Below are positions 48,270-59,988 of a stretch of DNA of 64,000 nucleotides, one piece after another; within the stretch, counting starts at the first letter, position 1; every line of letters starts with the position of its first letter. Below the pieces are notes generated by a model. It saw only the letters and a program-made list of their open reading frames with translations, did no database searches and was not told the DNA's origin. The DNA is from CAYYFX01 sp964571855 (GTDB lineage Bacteria > ARS69), in NCBI GenBank assembly GCA_964571855.1, contig CAZNDO010000005.1, forward strand, positions 113,564 through 177,563. Direction: 5' to 3'. The position numbers were made by a program, and so were the translations under genes.

Positions 48270-50002
48270 GGCAGGTCCACGTAGCCCTGCAGCTTCCGGG
48301 CGCGGGACGGGTGCCGCAGCTTGCGGAGCGCCTTGGACTCGATCTGCCGCACGCGCTCGCGCGTGACGTTGAAGATGGCGCCCACCTCCTCCAGCGTGCG
48401 CGGGCAGCCGTCCCCCAGCCCGAAGCGCAGCCGGATGACCTTCTCCTCGCGCCGCGTGAGCGTGGACAGCACGTGCGACATCTGCTCCTGCAGCATGGCG
48501 AAGGCCGCGGAGTGCGCCGGGTTGATGGCGGACACGTCCTCGATGAAGTCCCCGAGGTTCGAGTCCTCGTCCTCGCCGATGGGGCGGTCCAGGGAGATGG
48601 GCTCCTGCGCCGCCTTCAGCACGGACTTCACCTTCTCCACCGGCATGCCGAGCTTGCGCGCCACCTCCTCGGGCAGCGGCTCCCGGCCGTACTCCTGCAC
48701 CAGGCGCCGCGACGCGCGCACGACCTTGTTGATGGCCTCGATCATGTGCACCGGCACGCGGATGGTGCGGGCCTGGTCCGCGATGGCGCGCGTGATGGCC
48801 TGCCGGATCCACCACGTGGCGTACGTGGAGAACTTGTAGCCCTTCTTGTAGTCGAACTTGTCCACCGCGCGCATCAGGCCCGAGTTCCCCTCCTGGATCA
48901 GGTCCAGGAACTCCAGCCCGCGGTTCGTGTACCGCTTCGCGATGGAGATCACGAGGCGCACGTTCGCCTCGATCATCTCCCGCTTCGCCTGCTCGGTCAT
49001 CTTCTCGCCGGCGCGGATCTGCGCCACCAGGTCCGCCAGCTCGGCGGCGCGGCACTGCGCCTCCTGCTCCACGCGGCGGATCTTGCGGCGGGAGTTCTTG
49101 ACCTCCTTGGACAGCTCCTCGATCTCCTCCGCGGTGAGGCGGCCGCGCCGGCGCGAGGACTTCAGGTCCCCGCCGGCCGCGAGCAGGTTGATCTCCTCCG
49201 CGGTCAGTCCGGTCCGGTCCTCGATGGCGCGGACCTCGTCCTCCGCCTCGCGCACGCGCGCGTGCAGGTCCTTCAGGCGCTCGACGAACTTCTCGCCCAG
49301 CTTCCCGTTCAGCTTCAGCTCGTGCAGGTCCTCGTTGATGCGCGTGCGGTACGACGCGCGCTTCCGGTCGTAGTCCCGGCGCTGCTTCTCCGTCCACGAC
49401 GAGCGCGGAGGCGTCTTCGCCAGCTTCTCCAGCTCCGCGTGCGAGCGCACGATCCGGCGCACGCGCACGAGGATGGGGCCCTTCTCGGTCTTCGGCGGCT
49501 GGCCGGTGGGGCCGAACCCGCCCGTGTCCACCCGGACGAACTCCTCCAGCGGCATGCGGCCCTTGTCCACGCGCGTGCCGAGCAGGGACAGCTCCTTCAC
49601 CGAGCTGGCGGAGCGGAACACGGTCTGCAGCACCATGTCCTGGCCCTGCTCGATGCGCTTCGCGATCTCGATCTCGCCCTGCCGGTCCAGCAGCGGCACG
49701 CGGCCCATCTCGCGCAGGTACATGCGGACGGGGTCGTCGAAGCGCACCGGCTGCTGCGCCACGAGCGCCTCGGCCGGCTTCTTCTTCTGCTTGCGCCGCT
49801 CCAGGCGCGCGCGGCCCTCCTCCACGGAGTCCACCACGTCGACCTTCAGCTTGCCGAGGGACGCGTAGATCTCGTCCATCTCCTCGAGGCTGGCGTCCTC
49901 GTCGAGGTAATCGTTGATCTGGTCGTAGGTGACGAAGCCCTGCTTGCCGCCGAGCTTCTTGAGGGACTCCATCACCTTCGCGTGGCTCTTCTTGACCGTC
50001 AT
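48266..50002 (-). CDS. rpoD: Primary RNA polymerase sigma factor (sigma70/RpoD)
   Basis: 578 residues. Region 1.1 (about 8-60, with GGKQGFVTYDQINDYL), region 1.2 (DDPVRMYLREMGRVPLL near 90), a long charged non-conserved region (about 140-330), region 2 (IEANVRLVISIAKRY, GLEFLDLIQEGNSGLMRAVDKFD, FSTYATWWIRQAI), region 3, and region 4.2 (TLEEVGAIFNVTRERVRQIESKAL) are all intact. Directs transcription from the TTGACN/TANNNT promoters seen here. It follows dnaG by 46 bases, the classical macromolecular synthesis arrangement. Confidence 0.97.
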   Translation of the reverse strand: MTVKKSHAKVMESLKKLGGKQGFVTYDQINDYLDEDASLEEMDEIYASLGKLKVDVVDSVEEGRARLERRKQKKKPAEALVAQQPVRFDDPVRMYLREMGRVPLLDRQGEIEIAKRIEQGQDMVLQTVFRSASSVKELSLLGTRVDKGRMPLEEFVRVDTGGFGPTGQPPKTEKGPILVRVRRIVRSHAELEKLAKTPPRSSWTEKQRRDYDRKRASYRTRINEDLHELKLNGKLGEKFVERLKDLHARVREAEDEVRAIEDRTGLTAEEINLLAAGGDLKSSRRRGRLTAEEIEELSKEVKNSRRKIRRVEQEAQCRAAELADLVAQIRAGEKMTEQAKREMIEANVRLVISIAKRYTNRGLEFLDLIQEGNSGLMRAVDKFDYKKGYKFSTYATWWIRQAITRAIADQARTIRVPVHMIEAINKVVRASRRLVQEYGREPLPEEVARKLGMPVEKVKSVLKAAQEPISLDRPIGEDEDSNLGDFIEDVSAINPAHSAAFAMLQEQMSHVLSTLTRREEKVIRLRFGLGDGCPRTLEEVGAIFNVTRERVRQIESKALRKLRHPSRARKLQGYVDLP

Positions 50003-50048
50003 CGGTCGCTTTCCTCCGGGGTGGGTGCTTCGGTCGTCGTGTGCGTCG

Positions 50049-51904
50049 TCATCCGATCGTTCGCGGCGCGGCGAGCCGGGCGAGGTCGCGCGCCAGTTCG
50101 TTCTTGGTCCGGGCGAGGTCCTGCACCGAGTCCCCGTCCCCGCGCGCGAGCGCCTTGCGCATCTCCGTGGTCACGCGCTCCATCTCGCGCTCCAGGCCGC
50201 GGCGCTCCAGCCGCATGCCGCAATCCTCCGCCTGCCGTTCGATCTCCACGGCGTACTCGCCGGACACGGCGAGCTCGCCGAGCAGCTTGCGCGCCGGCTC
50301 GTCGTCCGCGAACGCGTCCAGCAGCCGCGTGCCGCCGAGCGCCGCGCCCTCCGCCACCATCGCGCACGCCTTCTCCGCGATGCGGCGCGTGAGCGGGTGC
50401 TCGAAGTCCTGCGGGGCGCACCGCGTGAGCAGCTCCGCGCCGAGCGCGCCGTCGTGCAGCGCGATGGCCAGCACGGTGAGCTCCAGCCGCGGCGGCTCCA
50501 GCGGCGCGGGCCGCCGCGCGGGCCGGGGTTCCTCGGCCGGCGGCGGCGCCGCGGCGCGCACCGGGGCGGCCGCGGGCGCGCGTCCCGCCGCCGCCTCGCG
50601 CGCCGCGATGCGCTCGCGCTGCCGCGCCGCATCCGCGGTGATGGCGGCCAGCCGGCGCTGGAGCGGCGCCAGGGCGAGGCCCGTCCCCTTCGACAGCTCC
50701 TCCAGATACACGGCGCGCCGCAGCGGATCCTCCACCGGCGCGAGCGCCTCGAGCACGCGCGCGGCGGCGCGCTCCAGTCCTTCCGGTCCCGTGTACGCCT
50801 CCGTTCCCAGGAGCGACTCCACCAGCCCCCTCGCCGAGCCGAGCGCGTCCACCAGCGCCGCCGCCCCGCGGTTCCGCGCGAGGCTGTCCGGGTCCTCGCC
50901 GTCCGGCAGCGCGACGACCCGCACCGACAGGCCCGCGCCGAGCAGCGGTCCGGCGCTGGCCACCACGGCGCGGCGGCCCGCCTCGTCGCCGTCGAACAGC
51001 AGCGTGACGCGCTCGCAGTGCCGCGCCAGCCACGCCGCGTGCTCCGCGGTGAACGCCGTGCCGAGGGCCGCCATGGCGCCCGGGATGCCCGCGTTCGCGA
51101 GCGCGAGCACGTCCGTGTAGCCTTCCACCAGGATGGCCTCGCGCGTCTCGCGCAGCACGGGCATGGCCTGCGGCACGCCGTACAGCGTGCGCCGCTTGTG
51201 GAAGAGCGGCGTCTCGGGGGAGTTCAGGTACTTCGGTTCGCCGTCGTCCAGCACGCGCCCGCCGAAGCCCACCGTCTTCCCGCCCGCGGCCTCGATGGGG
51301 AACATGAGGCGCCCGCGGAAGCGGTCGTACCAGCCGGTACCGGACTCGCGCCGGATGGCCAGGCCCGCGCGCTCCGCGAGCTCCGGCCGGATGCCCTCCT
51401 TGCGCAGCTCGCCGAGGAGGCGGTCCCATGCGTCCGCCGACGCCCCCAGACGATAGGCATCACAGACCTCCCGGGAAAGCCCCCGCCGCGCGATCTCCTC
51501 GCGCGCCGCCTTCCCCTCGTTCCCCTGCAGCAGCTGGCGGAACAGGCGCGCCGCCACGGCGTGCGCGCGGTACAGCAGGTCCTGCTCCTCGCGATCCGGG
51601 CCGGCGTCCTCCCAGCGCTCCAGGCTCACGCCCACACGATCCGCAAGCGTCCGCAACGCTTCGGGAAAGCTCACCCGATCGTGCTCCATGAGGAAGCGGA
51701 TGGCGTCGCCCGTCACGCCGCAGCCGAAGCAGTGGTAGATCCCGCGCTCGGGGTTCACGTTGAACGAGGGCGTCTTCTCCCGGTGGAACGGGCACAGGCC
51801 CACGAAGTTCCGGCCGGAACGCTTCAGCGTGACGTAGCCGCCGATGAAGTCCACCAGGTCCACGCGGTCGCGGATCTCCGCGATGACGCCGTCCGGGATC
51901 TTCC

Positions 51905-51908
<4 letters not shown>
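50049..51908 (-). CDS. dnaG: DNA primase
   Basis: 619 residues. The N-terminal CHC2 zinc finger has C39, H42, C60, C63 (LCPFHREKTPSF and YHCFGCG). The RNA polymerase domain with TOPRIM follows: ILVEGYTDVL and LLFDGDEAGRRA. The C-terminal helicase-interacting region lies after a Pro/Ala-rich linker at about 440-475. Makes RNA primers at the replication fork. GTG start overlapping the mutS2 stop (GTGA). Confidence 0.96.
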
Positions 51909-54277
<2,369 letters not shown>

Positions 54278-54330
54278 GGGCCCTCGGCGGAGCGGAAGCG
54301 CGGACGCGCCCTCCCGGAAGGGCCCGGAGG

Positions 54331-54370
54331 CACGGAAGCGCGGGGGTCCGAGGAGCCCCGCGCTTCCGTG
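54331..54370 (-). other. Strong hairpin in the mutS2 leader
   Basis: A perfect 15-bp stem (54331-54345 with 54356-54370) with a ten-base loop, between the promoter and the mutS2 ATG. A second, weaker CCTCC/GGAGG pairing follows. There is no T-tract, so it may regulate stability or elongation. The GGAAGCGCGG motif of the stem also recurs at about 54291. Confidence 0.65.
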
Positions 54371-54432
54371 CAACTCTTTGTCCGAGCATGACTTCCGAAA
54401 GGCGGAGCCGCGGAGCGACCGCGGCACTTGAC

Positions 54433-54462
54433 AAGTTAGTCGGCGGGGTCGGGGCTTGTCAA
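54433..54462 (-). promoter_or_regulatory. Predicted promoter of the mutS2-dnaG-rpoD operon
   Basis: TTGACA (54462-54457), 18 bases, TAACTT (54438-54433). Perfect -35. It gives a leader of about 150 bases containing the 15-bp hairpin. CTTGACAAG occurs at both ends of the element in opposite orientation. Confidence 0.6.
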
Positions 54463-54602
54463 GGGGGGGTGGTCAACGCGAGGTCGTGAGACCGGCCCGA
54501 AGGGTCCAGGCGTCGTCCACCCGGTCCAGGCGCCGGGCGACGTCCACGCGGGTCTGCCGCGCCCTCCCGGGGATCCCGAGCGGTTGTGGGCTGGATCCCG
54601 AG

Positions 54603-54625
54603 CCCGGTGGAGAACCACCACCGGG
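54603..54625 (-). terminator. Possible terminator hairpin after bioY
   Basis: CCCGGTGG pairs with CCACCGGG around a seven-base loop, 17 bases after the bioY stop. No T-tract. The rest of 54463-54602 shows nothing recognisable. Confidence 0.4.
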
Positions 54626-54641
54626 GGTCATTGCGGTCACG

Positions 54642-55214
54642 CTACCGCGACCGGACGGCCCGCCAGATCCCCGGGAACACGACGGCCGCGAGTGACGACT
54701 TCACGAGGTCGCCGGGCAGGAACGGAAGCAGGCCGAGCGCGAGCAGCTGCTCGCCCGGGACGAAGCGCGCCAGGTTCAACAACCCGAGGACGAAGATGAC
54801 GCCGCTGCCCGCGAGCATCGACGCCGCGGTGGTGAGGAAGGAGCGGTCCCAGCCGCGCTCGGCCAGCGCCCCCGTCACCGCCGCCGCGAACGGGAACGCG
54901 ACCAGGTAGCCCGCGGTGGGTCCGAGGAAGACGGCGAACCCTCCCGTGCCGCCCGCGAACACCGGCAGCCCGGCCGCGCCCTGCGCGAGGTAAAGCACCT
55001 GCGCGAGGAAGGCGCGCCGCATCCCGAGGACCGCGCCGCCGAGCAGCACGGCCCAGGTCTGCCCGGTGACGGGAACCGGCGTGAACGGCAGGGGAACGGC
55101 CACCTGCGCGGCGAGCGCGGTGACCACGCTCGCTCCGGCCACGAGGAGCGCATCCGAGCGCAAGCTCCCGCGCGGCACCGCGACATCGGCCAGGGTCATC
55201 GTGCGTGCGGTCAC
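54642..55214 (-). CDS. bioY: BioY-family biotin transporter substrate-binding component
   Basis: 190 residues, six membrane helices. The family core is clear: QVAVPLPFTPVPVTGQTWAVLL near 38-58, GAAGLPVFAGGTGGF, and LGPTAGYLVAFP. The GTG at 55214 is chosen for a near-perfect AAGGAGG upstream; a downstream ATG at 55199 is the alternative. No EcfA/EcfT genes or birA are near, so it works alone or with a shared energising module. It follows the rlmI-like gene by 32 bases. Confidence 0.93.
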   Translation of the reverse strand: MTARTMTLADVAVPRGSLRSDALLVAGASVVTALAAQVAVPLPFTPVPVTGQTWAVLLGGAVLGMRRAFLAQVLYLAQGAAGLPVFAGGTGGFAVFLGPTAGYLVAFPFAAAVTGALAERGWDRSFLTTAASMLAGSGVIFVLGLLNLARFVPGEQLLALGLLPFLPGDLVKSSLAAVVFPGIWRAVRSR

Positions 55215-55246
55215 GGGTTCCTCCTTGGAAGCGCCGGGCGGCGCAA

Positions 55247-56449
55247 CTACTCCACCCGGCAGATCAGGCCCTTCAGGTACTCCGCTTCCGGCAGCCCCAG
55301 GAGCACCGGATGATCCGCCGGCTGCGCCAGGCGGTCCAGCACCTGCACATCGCGATCCGCGTCCACCGACGCGCCGAAGACGATCTTGCGGAACAGGTCC
55401 GCGGACACGAGCCCCGAGCACGAGAACGTGGCGAGGATGCCGTCCGGCTCGAGGAGCTGCATGGCCAGCATGTTCAGGTCCTTGTACGCGCGCGACGCCT
55501 TGTCCACGAGCGACGCGTTCTTCGCCAGCTTCGGGGGATCCGCGATCACGACGCCGAAGCGCCGCCCCTCCGCGCGCAGCGTGCGGAGCAGCTCGAACAC
55601 GTTCTCGCGGCGGTACTCCACGGCGTCCGGCGCGAACCCGTTCTCCGCGACGTTGCGCGCGGCGAGGACGGAGGCCTCCGCGGACGAGTCCGCATGCACG
55701 ACGTGCGCGGCCCCCGCGGCGAGCGCGTGCACGGTGAAGCCGCCGGTGTACCCGAAGAGATCCAGCACCTCGCGCCCCGCGCACCATGCGGCCACGCGCG
55801 GCCGGTTCTCCCGCTGGTCCAGGTAGAAGCCGGTCTTGTGCCCGCGGTGGAGATCCACGAGGAATCGGAGCGTCCGGCCGTCCGCCGCGCGCTCCCCGAT
55901 CGCCAGCTCCGCCGGGGGCTCCGCGCCGCGCAGCGTGCCGGACTTCTTCGTGAGGCCCTCGCGCTGCCGCACGTCCACGTCGCTCCGCTCCCACACCCCC
56001 TGCACCGGCGCGCCCGTTGCGGCGGCCGCCTCCTCCGCCACGATCGCGGCGATCTCGTGCTTCACGCGCTCGATCCCGAGCGTGAGCGACTGCAGCACGA
56101 GCCACTCGCCGTACCGGTCCACCACCAGCCCGGGGAGCCCGTCGGATTCGGCGTTCACGAGACGGGCCACCGGGGCCGTGCCGCGCGCCGCCACCGCACG
56201 CGCGATGCGGCGGCGCCAGAACGCCGTGTCGATGGGCTCGTCCTCGTCCCAGGTCAGGACCCGGCCGACGATCTGCGACTTGCGGTTGATGTACGCGCGC
56301 GCGAGGAAGCGGCCGCCCGCGTCCGCGACGTCGGTGACGCCGCCGTCCGGCGCGTCGCCGAGCGACGCCACGGCGCCGGAGAAGATCCAGGGATGGCGCC
56401 GGCGCACGGACTTCTCGCGGCCGCGCTGGAGCACGAGCGAACCGGACAT
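55247..56449 (-). CDS. Class I rRNA methyltransferase, RlmI-like (23S m5C1962 type)
   Basis: 400 residues. N-terminal PUA domain (1-75, RRRHPWIFSGAVASLG) and a middle EEHEE domain are followed by a Rossmann methyltransferase: SAM motif VLDLFGYTGGFTVHALA near 230, the ADPPKLAKN motif IV near 308 and FSCSGLVSADLF with the Cys typical of RlmI/RlmK relatives. Likely methylates C1962 of 23S rRNA by homology. It follows the Rrf2 gene by 24 bases. Confidence 0.91.
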   Translation of the reverse strand: MSGSLVLQRGREKSVRRRHPWIFSGAVASLGDAPDGGVTDVADAGGRFLARAYINRKSQIVGRVLTWDEDEPIDTAFWRRRIARAVAARGTAPVARLVNAESDGLPGLVVDRYGEWLVLQSLTLGIERVKHEIAAIVAEEAAAATGAPVQGVWERSDVDVRQREGLTKKSGTLRGAEPPAELAIGERAADGRTLRFLVDLHRGHKTGFYLDQRENRPRVAAWCAGREVLDLFGYTGGFTVHALAAGAAHVVHADSSAEASVLAARNVAENGFAPDAVEYRRENVFELLRTLRAEGRRFGVVIADPPKLAKNASLVDKASRAYKDLNMLAMQLLEPDGILATFSCSGLVSADLFRKIVFGASVDADRDVQVLDRLAQPADHPVLLGLPEAEYLKGLICRVE

Positions 56450-56473
56450 GACGGGGTGACCTCGCGTGGGCGG

Positions 56474-56917
56474 CTACGACTCGCGGGGCGGGGCCGGCCG
56501 GCGCTTCCGCGTCATGTTCTCGGCCATGGCCGCCAGCGTGAGACCACCCACGCCGCCGAGGAACGTCTCGCGGAACCCCTTCCACGACTCGTGCATCGGG
56601 CAGGGCATGTCGTCGCGGCACTCGTCCAGTCCCAGCACGCAGCGCCGCCGGATGGAATCCATGCCGTCGATGGCCTCCACCACGTCCTTGACCAGGATGC
56701 CGTCGGGGGAGCCCACGAGCGTGAACCCGCCGCCGGGCCCCCGCATCGCCTTCACCAGTCCCTTGTAGGTGAGCTGGTTCAGGATCTTCGCCAGGAAGTG
56801 GCGCGGGATGTCCTCGGTCTCCGCGATCTCCTTCACCTGCACCGGCCGACCGTCGCCGTACGCGGCGAGGTGGGTCAGCGCGCGCAATGCGTACTCGCAG
56901 ACCGTCGTGAAGAACAT
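56474..56917 (-). CDS. Rrf2-family transcriptional regulator with three-Cys Fe-S motif
   Basis: 147 residues. The winged helix has EYALRALTHLAAY, VQVKEIAETEDIPRHFLAKILNQL and the wing MRGPGGGFTL. Cys93, Cys100 and Cys106 (RRCVLGLDECRDDMPCPMH) match the cluster-binding loop of IscR/NsrR/RsrR proteins. So it likely senses Fe-S status, NO or redox; targets are unknown, and no isc or suf genes are nearby. It has its own promoter upstream and may control rlmI-like and bioY downstream. Confidence 0.92.
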   Translation of the reverse strand: MFFTTVCEYALRALTHLAAYGDGRPVQVKEIAETEDIPRHFLAKILNQLTYKGLVKAMRGPGGGFTLVGSPDGILVKDVVEAIDGMDSIRRRCVLGLDECRDDMPCPMHESWKGFRETFLGGVGGLTLAAMAENMTRKRRPAPPRES

Positions 56918-56948
56918 GGTCCGGACCTCACGTTCTCGGGATTGGCGC

Positions 56949-56978
56949 AGAGTAGAGGAGCCTCAAGCCGTTCGTCAA
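56949..56978 (-). promoter_or_regulatory. Predicted promoter of the Rrf2 gene
   Basis: TTGACG (56978-56973), 18 bases, TACTCT (56954-56949); start near 56942, about 25 bases before the ATG. Confidence 0.58.
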
Positions 56979-57021
56979 CACGGCGAGGGGATTGGCGGCC
57001 TCCCTGGTCAGGTATTCCGCC

Positions 57022-57360
57022 TCAACCCGGCGGCCACGCCAGCGCCCGTCCGCCGAGCACATGGACATGGAGGTGATCGACGCTCTGCCCGCCGTCCGCG
57101 CCGCGGTTGACCACGACCCGGTAGCCGCCGCGGAGCCCGGTGGCAGCCGCGGCGCGCCGCGCGGCGAGCAGCAGGGCGCCCAGCAGCGCCGCGTGCTCGT
57201 CGGTGGCCGCATCCAGGTCCGGCACGTGGACCTTCGGGATGACGAGGACGTGCGTGGGCGCCTGCGGCGAGACGTCGTGGAACGCCAGCAGCCGATCGTC
57301 CTGGAACAGCACCTTCGCGGGAATCCGTCCCGCGGCGATCTCGCAGAAGACGCAGCTCAT
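57022..57360 (-). CDS. HIT-family nucleotide-binding hydrolase (HinT-like)
   Basis: 112 residues. N-terminal MSCVFCEIAAGRIPA, THVLVIPKVHVPDL, and the triad HLHVH at 96-100 followed by VLGG. HinT-type proteins hydrolyse AMP-lysine and related phosphoramidates. C3, C6 and H45 may bind zinc as in many family members. The start overlaps the rsmE stop as ATGA. Confidence 0.94.
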   Translation of the reverse strand: MSCVFCEIAAGRIPAKVLFQDDRLLAFHDVSPQAPTHVLVIPKVHVPDLDAATDEHAALLGALLLAARRAAAATGLRGGYRVVVNRGADGGQSVDHLHVHVLGGRALAWPPG

Positions 57361-58097
57361 GATCCCTCCCCGGTGTGCAGCGCGGCGATCGCGAGCGCGA
57401 CGGCCACGATGGCGGCGGTCTCGGTGCGCAGCCGTTGCGGTCCGAGCGTGACGGCGACGGCGCCGGCCTGCCGCGCCCGATCGACCTCCTCGTCCCGGAA
57501 CCCGCCCTCCGGTCCCACGAGCACGGTGACAGCCGCGTCGCGCGGCGCGTCGGCGAGCGCGCGCGCCACGGGCCGCGCGCCGTCGCCCGGGTGGGCCAGC
57601 AGCAGCGTCCCGCCCTCCGCGCGCGCCGCGGCCACCACGTCCGCGAACGGCACGAACCCGGTGATCTCCGGAACCCACGCGGCCTCGCTCTGCGCGGTGG
57701 CGGAGCACGCCACGCGGCGCCACCGCGCCAGCCGCTCCGTGCCGTCCTTCCCGCGCACGACCGAACGCTCCGTGAGCATCGGGACGATGCGGCCCACGCC
57801 GCACTCCGTGCACTTCTCCACCGCGGTCTCCATGCGCGTGCCCTTCGGCGGCGCCACCGCGAGCGTGACGCGCGCACCGGCGCCGCGCGGGAGCACACGC
57901 TCCTCCACGACGTCGGCCACGACGGCGGCCTTCGACACGGCGCTTGCCGCGAGCACGTACTCGCGCCCTTCGCCGTCGGTCGCGAGGAAGCGATCGCCCG
58001 CGCGGATGCGCAGCGCGGTGAGATGGCGGCGCTCCGCCCCGTCCACGCGGAAGCGCGGCCCGTCGCGGAGCGATGCCGGAAGGTAGATGCGATCCAT
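57357..58097 (-). CDS. rsmE: 16S rRNA m3U1498 methyltransferase RsmE
   Basis: 246 residues. SPOUT-fold enzyme: N-terminal PUA-like RVDGAERRHLTALRIRAGD, the KGTRMETAVEKCTECGVGRIVP segment, and the C-terminal knot VLVGPEGGFRDEE and LGPQRLRTETAAIVA. The ATG at 58097 begins MDRIYLPASL, a normal RsmE start. It is 79 bases downstream of dnaJ, a common gene order. Confidence 0.95.
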   Translation of the reverse strand: MDRIYLPASLRDGPRFRVDGAERRHLTALRIRAGDRFLATDGEGREYVLAASAVSKAAVVADVVEERVLPRGAGARVTLAVAPPKGTRMETAVEKCTECGVGRIVPMLTERSVVRGKDGTERLARWRRVACSATAQSEAAWVPEITGFVPFADVVAAARAEGGTLLLAHPGDGARPVARALADAPRDAAVTVLVGPEGGFRDEEVDRARQAGAVAVTLGPQRLRTETAAIVAVALAIAALHTGEGS

Positions 58098-58176
58098 GGC
58101 CGCCGAGCCTACGCCCGGGAGGGCGCCGCGGAAAGGGCGGAGCGCGAGGGCCGCCACGCGCGGCCGCTCCGCGCCC

Positions 58177-59322
58177 CTAGCGGAACGTGTCCCGGATGCG
58201 GTCGAAGAGGCTGCGCGACGTGGGCGGCATGACGTCCTGCACCTCGGCCAGCCGCTCGAGCAGCTTCTTCTCCTCGCCCGACACCTTCGTGGGCGTCCAC
58301 ACGCGCACGCGCACGATGAGATCGCCCTTGCGGGAGGAGTGCAGGTGCGGGAGCCCCTGCCCGCGCAGCCGGAACAGCTTGTGGGACTGCGTGCCGCCCG
58401 GCACGTCCAGGCGCACGGTGCCCGTGAGCGTGGGCACGTCCACCTTCCCGCCCAGCGCGGCCACGGTGAACGGCACCGGAACGTCGCACAGCAGGTCGTC
58501 CTCGTGGCGCTCGAGCACCTCGTGCGGCTTCTCCTCGATGAGGATGATCAGATCCCCCGGCGGTCCGCCGTGCGGGCCCGCGTGCCCCTTGCCGGAGATG
58601 GGGATGTAGTTCCCCTCGTGCACGCCCGCCGGCACGTCCACCGAGATCGTCTCGGAGGTCTCGCGCCGCCCTTCGCCGCGGCACGCGGGGCACGGATCGC
58701 TGATCGTGCGGCCGGTGCCGCCGCAGCGCCGGCACGGCGACACGCTCACGAACTGCCCGAGGAAGGAGCGCTGCACGTGCCGCACCTGCCCGGCGCCGCC
58801 GCACTCCGCGCACGTGGACGGGCTGGAACCGGCGCGCGCGCCCGAGCCGCCGCACGTGTCGCAGCGGCCGAGGCGCTTCAGCTTGATCTTCTTCGACGCG
58901 CCCTTCGCGATCTCCTCCAGCGTGAGCGCCAGGCGCACCTGCAGGTTCTGCCCCGTGCGCACGCCGCCGCGCGTGCCGGTCGCCGCGCCGCCGAAGATGT
59001 CCTCGAAGCCGCCGAAATCGCGCATGAACGCGCGCAGCGCGTCCGACAGGTCGAAGCCGGCGAAGTCCCCGGCGCCCGGCCGGCCGAAGCCGCCGCCGTC
59101 CACGCCGGCGGGCCCGAACTGGTCGTAGCGCGCGCGCTTCTCCGGGTCCTTCAGGATCTCGTACGCCTGCGTGGCCTCCTTGAACTTCTCCTCGGCCGCC
59201 TTGTCCCCCGGGTTGCGGTCCGGGTGGAACTCCAGCGCCTTCTTCCGGTAGGCCTTCTTGATGGCGTCGGCGTCCGCGCCCTTCTCCACGCCGAGCACGT
59301 CGTAGTAGTCGCGAACGGTCAT
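58177..59322 (-). CDS. dnaJ: Chaperone DnaJ
   Basis: 381 residues, type I DnaJ: J domain with HPD (FHPDRNPGD near 33), G/F-rich region (about 75-130), four CxxCxGxG zinc motifs (CDTCGGSG, CAECGGAG, CRRCGGTG and the variant CPACRGEG), and the C-terminal substrate domains. Stimulates DnaK ATPase. The ATG overlaps the grpE stop as ATGA. dnaK itself is not in this operon. Confidence 0.96.
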   Translation of the reverse strand: MTVRDYYDVLGVEKGADADAIKKAYRKKALEFHPDRNPGDKAAEEKFKEATQAYEILKDPEKRARYDQFGPAGVDGGGFGRPGAGDFAGFDLSDALRAFMRDFGGFEDIFGGAATGTRGGVRTGQNLQVRLALTLEEIAKGASKKIKLKRLGRCDTCGGSGARAGSSPSTCAECGGAGQVRHVQRSFLGQFVSVSPCRRCGGTGRTISDPCPACRGEGRRETSETISVDVPAGVHEGNYIPISGKGHAGPHGGPPGDLIILIEEKPHEVLERHEDDLLCDVPVPFTVAALGGKVDVPTLTGTVRLDVPGGTQSHKLFRLRGQGLPHLHSSRKGDLIVRVRVWTPTKVSGEEKKLLERLAEVQDVMPPTSRSLFDRIRDTFR

Positions 59323-59960
59323 TCCTCACCCGACGCCGGATCGGCGTTCCCTTCCGCGGGCCGCTCGGCCGGCGCGGGCGCCGGGGCCGCCGCCACCAGC
59401 ACCTTCGCGGGCCGCAGCACGCGGTCCTCCAGCAGGTAGCCCGGCTGGATGACCTGGATCACGGTGTTCGGCTCCGCGCCGTCGGTCGGCAGCGCGCCGA
59501 GCGCCTCGTGCACCTCGGGGTCGAACGGCTTCCCTTCCGCCTCGATGCGCGCCACGCCCTTGCGGTCCAGCAGGTCGTGCAGGCCGCGCGCGACGAGCTG
59601 CATGCCCTCCAGGAAGGAGGCCGGCACGCCGTCGCCCGCGTGGGCGAGGGCGCGGTCGAAGTTGTCCGCCACCTCCAGCAGCTCGCGCAGCACGTCGGCG
59701 CGGCCGCGGCGCTGCGACTCCTCGCGGTCCCGCTCCGTGCGGCGGCGGTAGTTGTCGAACTCCGCGAGCGTGCGCAGCGCGCGGTCCGAAGCGGCCGCGA
59801 CCTCCGCGCGCGCGGCCGCGAGTTCCTGCTCCAGCGCCGCGCGCGCGGCCTCGGCCGCCTCCGCGGCGCCCGCGCCATCCTTCGCCGGCGGCGCGTCCGC
59901 GACGGCGCCCTCGATCGGCTCGATCTCCTCGGTCCTCTTCTTCCTCGACATCGTCTCCAT
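59319..59960 (-). CDS. grpE: Nucleotide exchange factor GrpE
   Basis: 213 residues. A long N-terminal coiled coil with Ala/Glu repeats leads to RTLAEFDNYRRRTERDREE, then the four-helix and beta domains with VADNFDRAL, FDPEVHEAL and VIQPGYLLEDRVLRPAKVLV. Releases ADP from DnaK. An in-frame ATG nine bases later is an alternative start. Located 28 bases after hrcA. Confidence 0.95.
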   Translation of the reverse strand: METMSRKKRTEEIEPIEGAVADAPPAKDGAGAAEAAEAARAALEQELAAARAEVAAASDRALRTLAEFDNYRRRTERDREESQRRGRADVLRELLEVADNFDRALAHAGDGVPASFLEGMQLVARGLHDLLDRKGVARIEAEGKPFDPEVHEALGALPTDGAEPNTVIQVIQPGYLLEDRVLRPAKVLVAAAPAPAPAERPAEGNADPASGEE

Positions 59961-59988
59961 CCGTGTACGGGTCGGGACGCTCCTCGCG

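Noticed and set aside
55215..55246. Biotin-type riboswitch or BirA operator before bioY
   Set aside because: Only 32 bases separate bioY from the upstream gene, and no palindromic BirA-like sequence is visible there.
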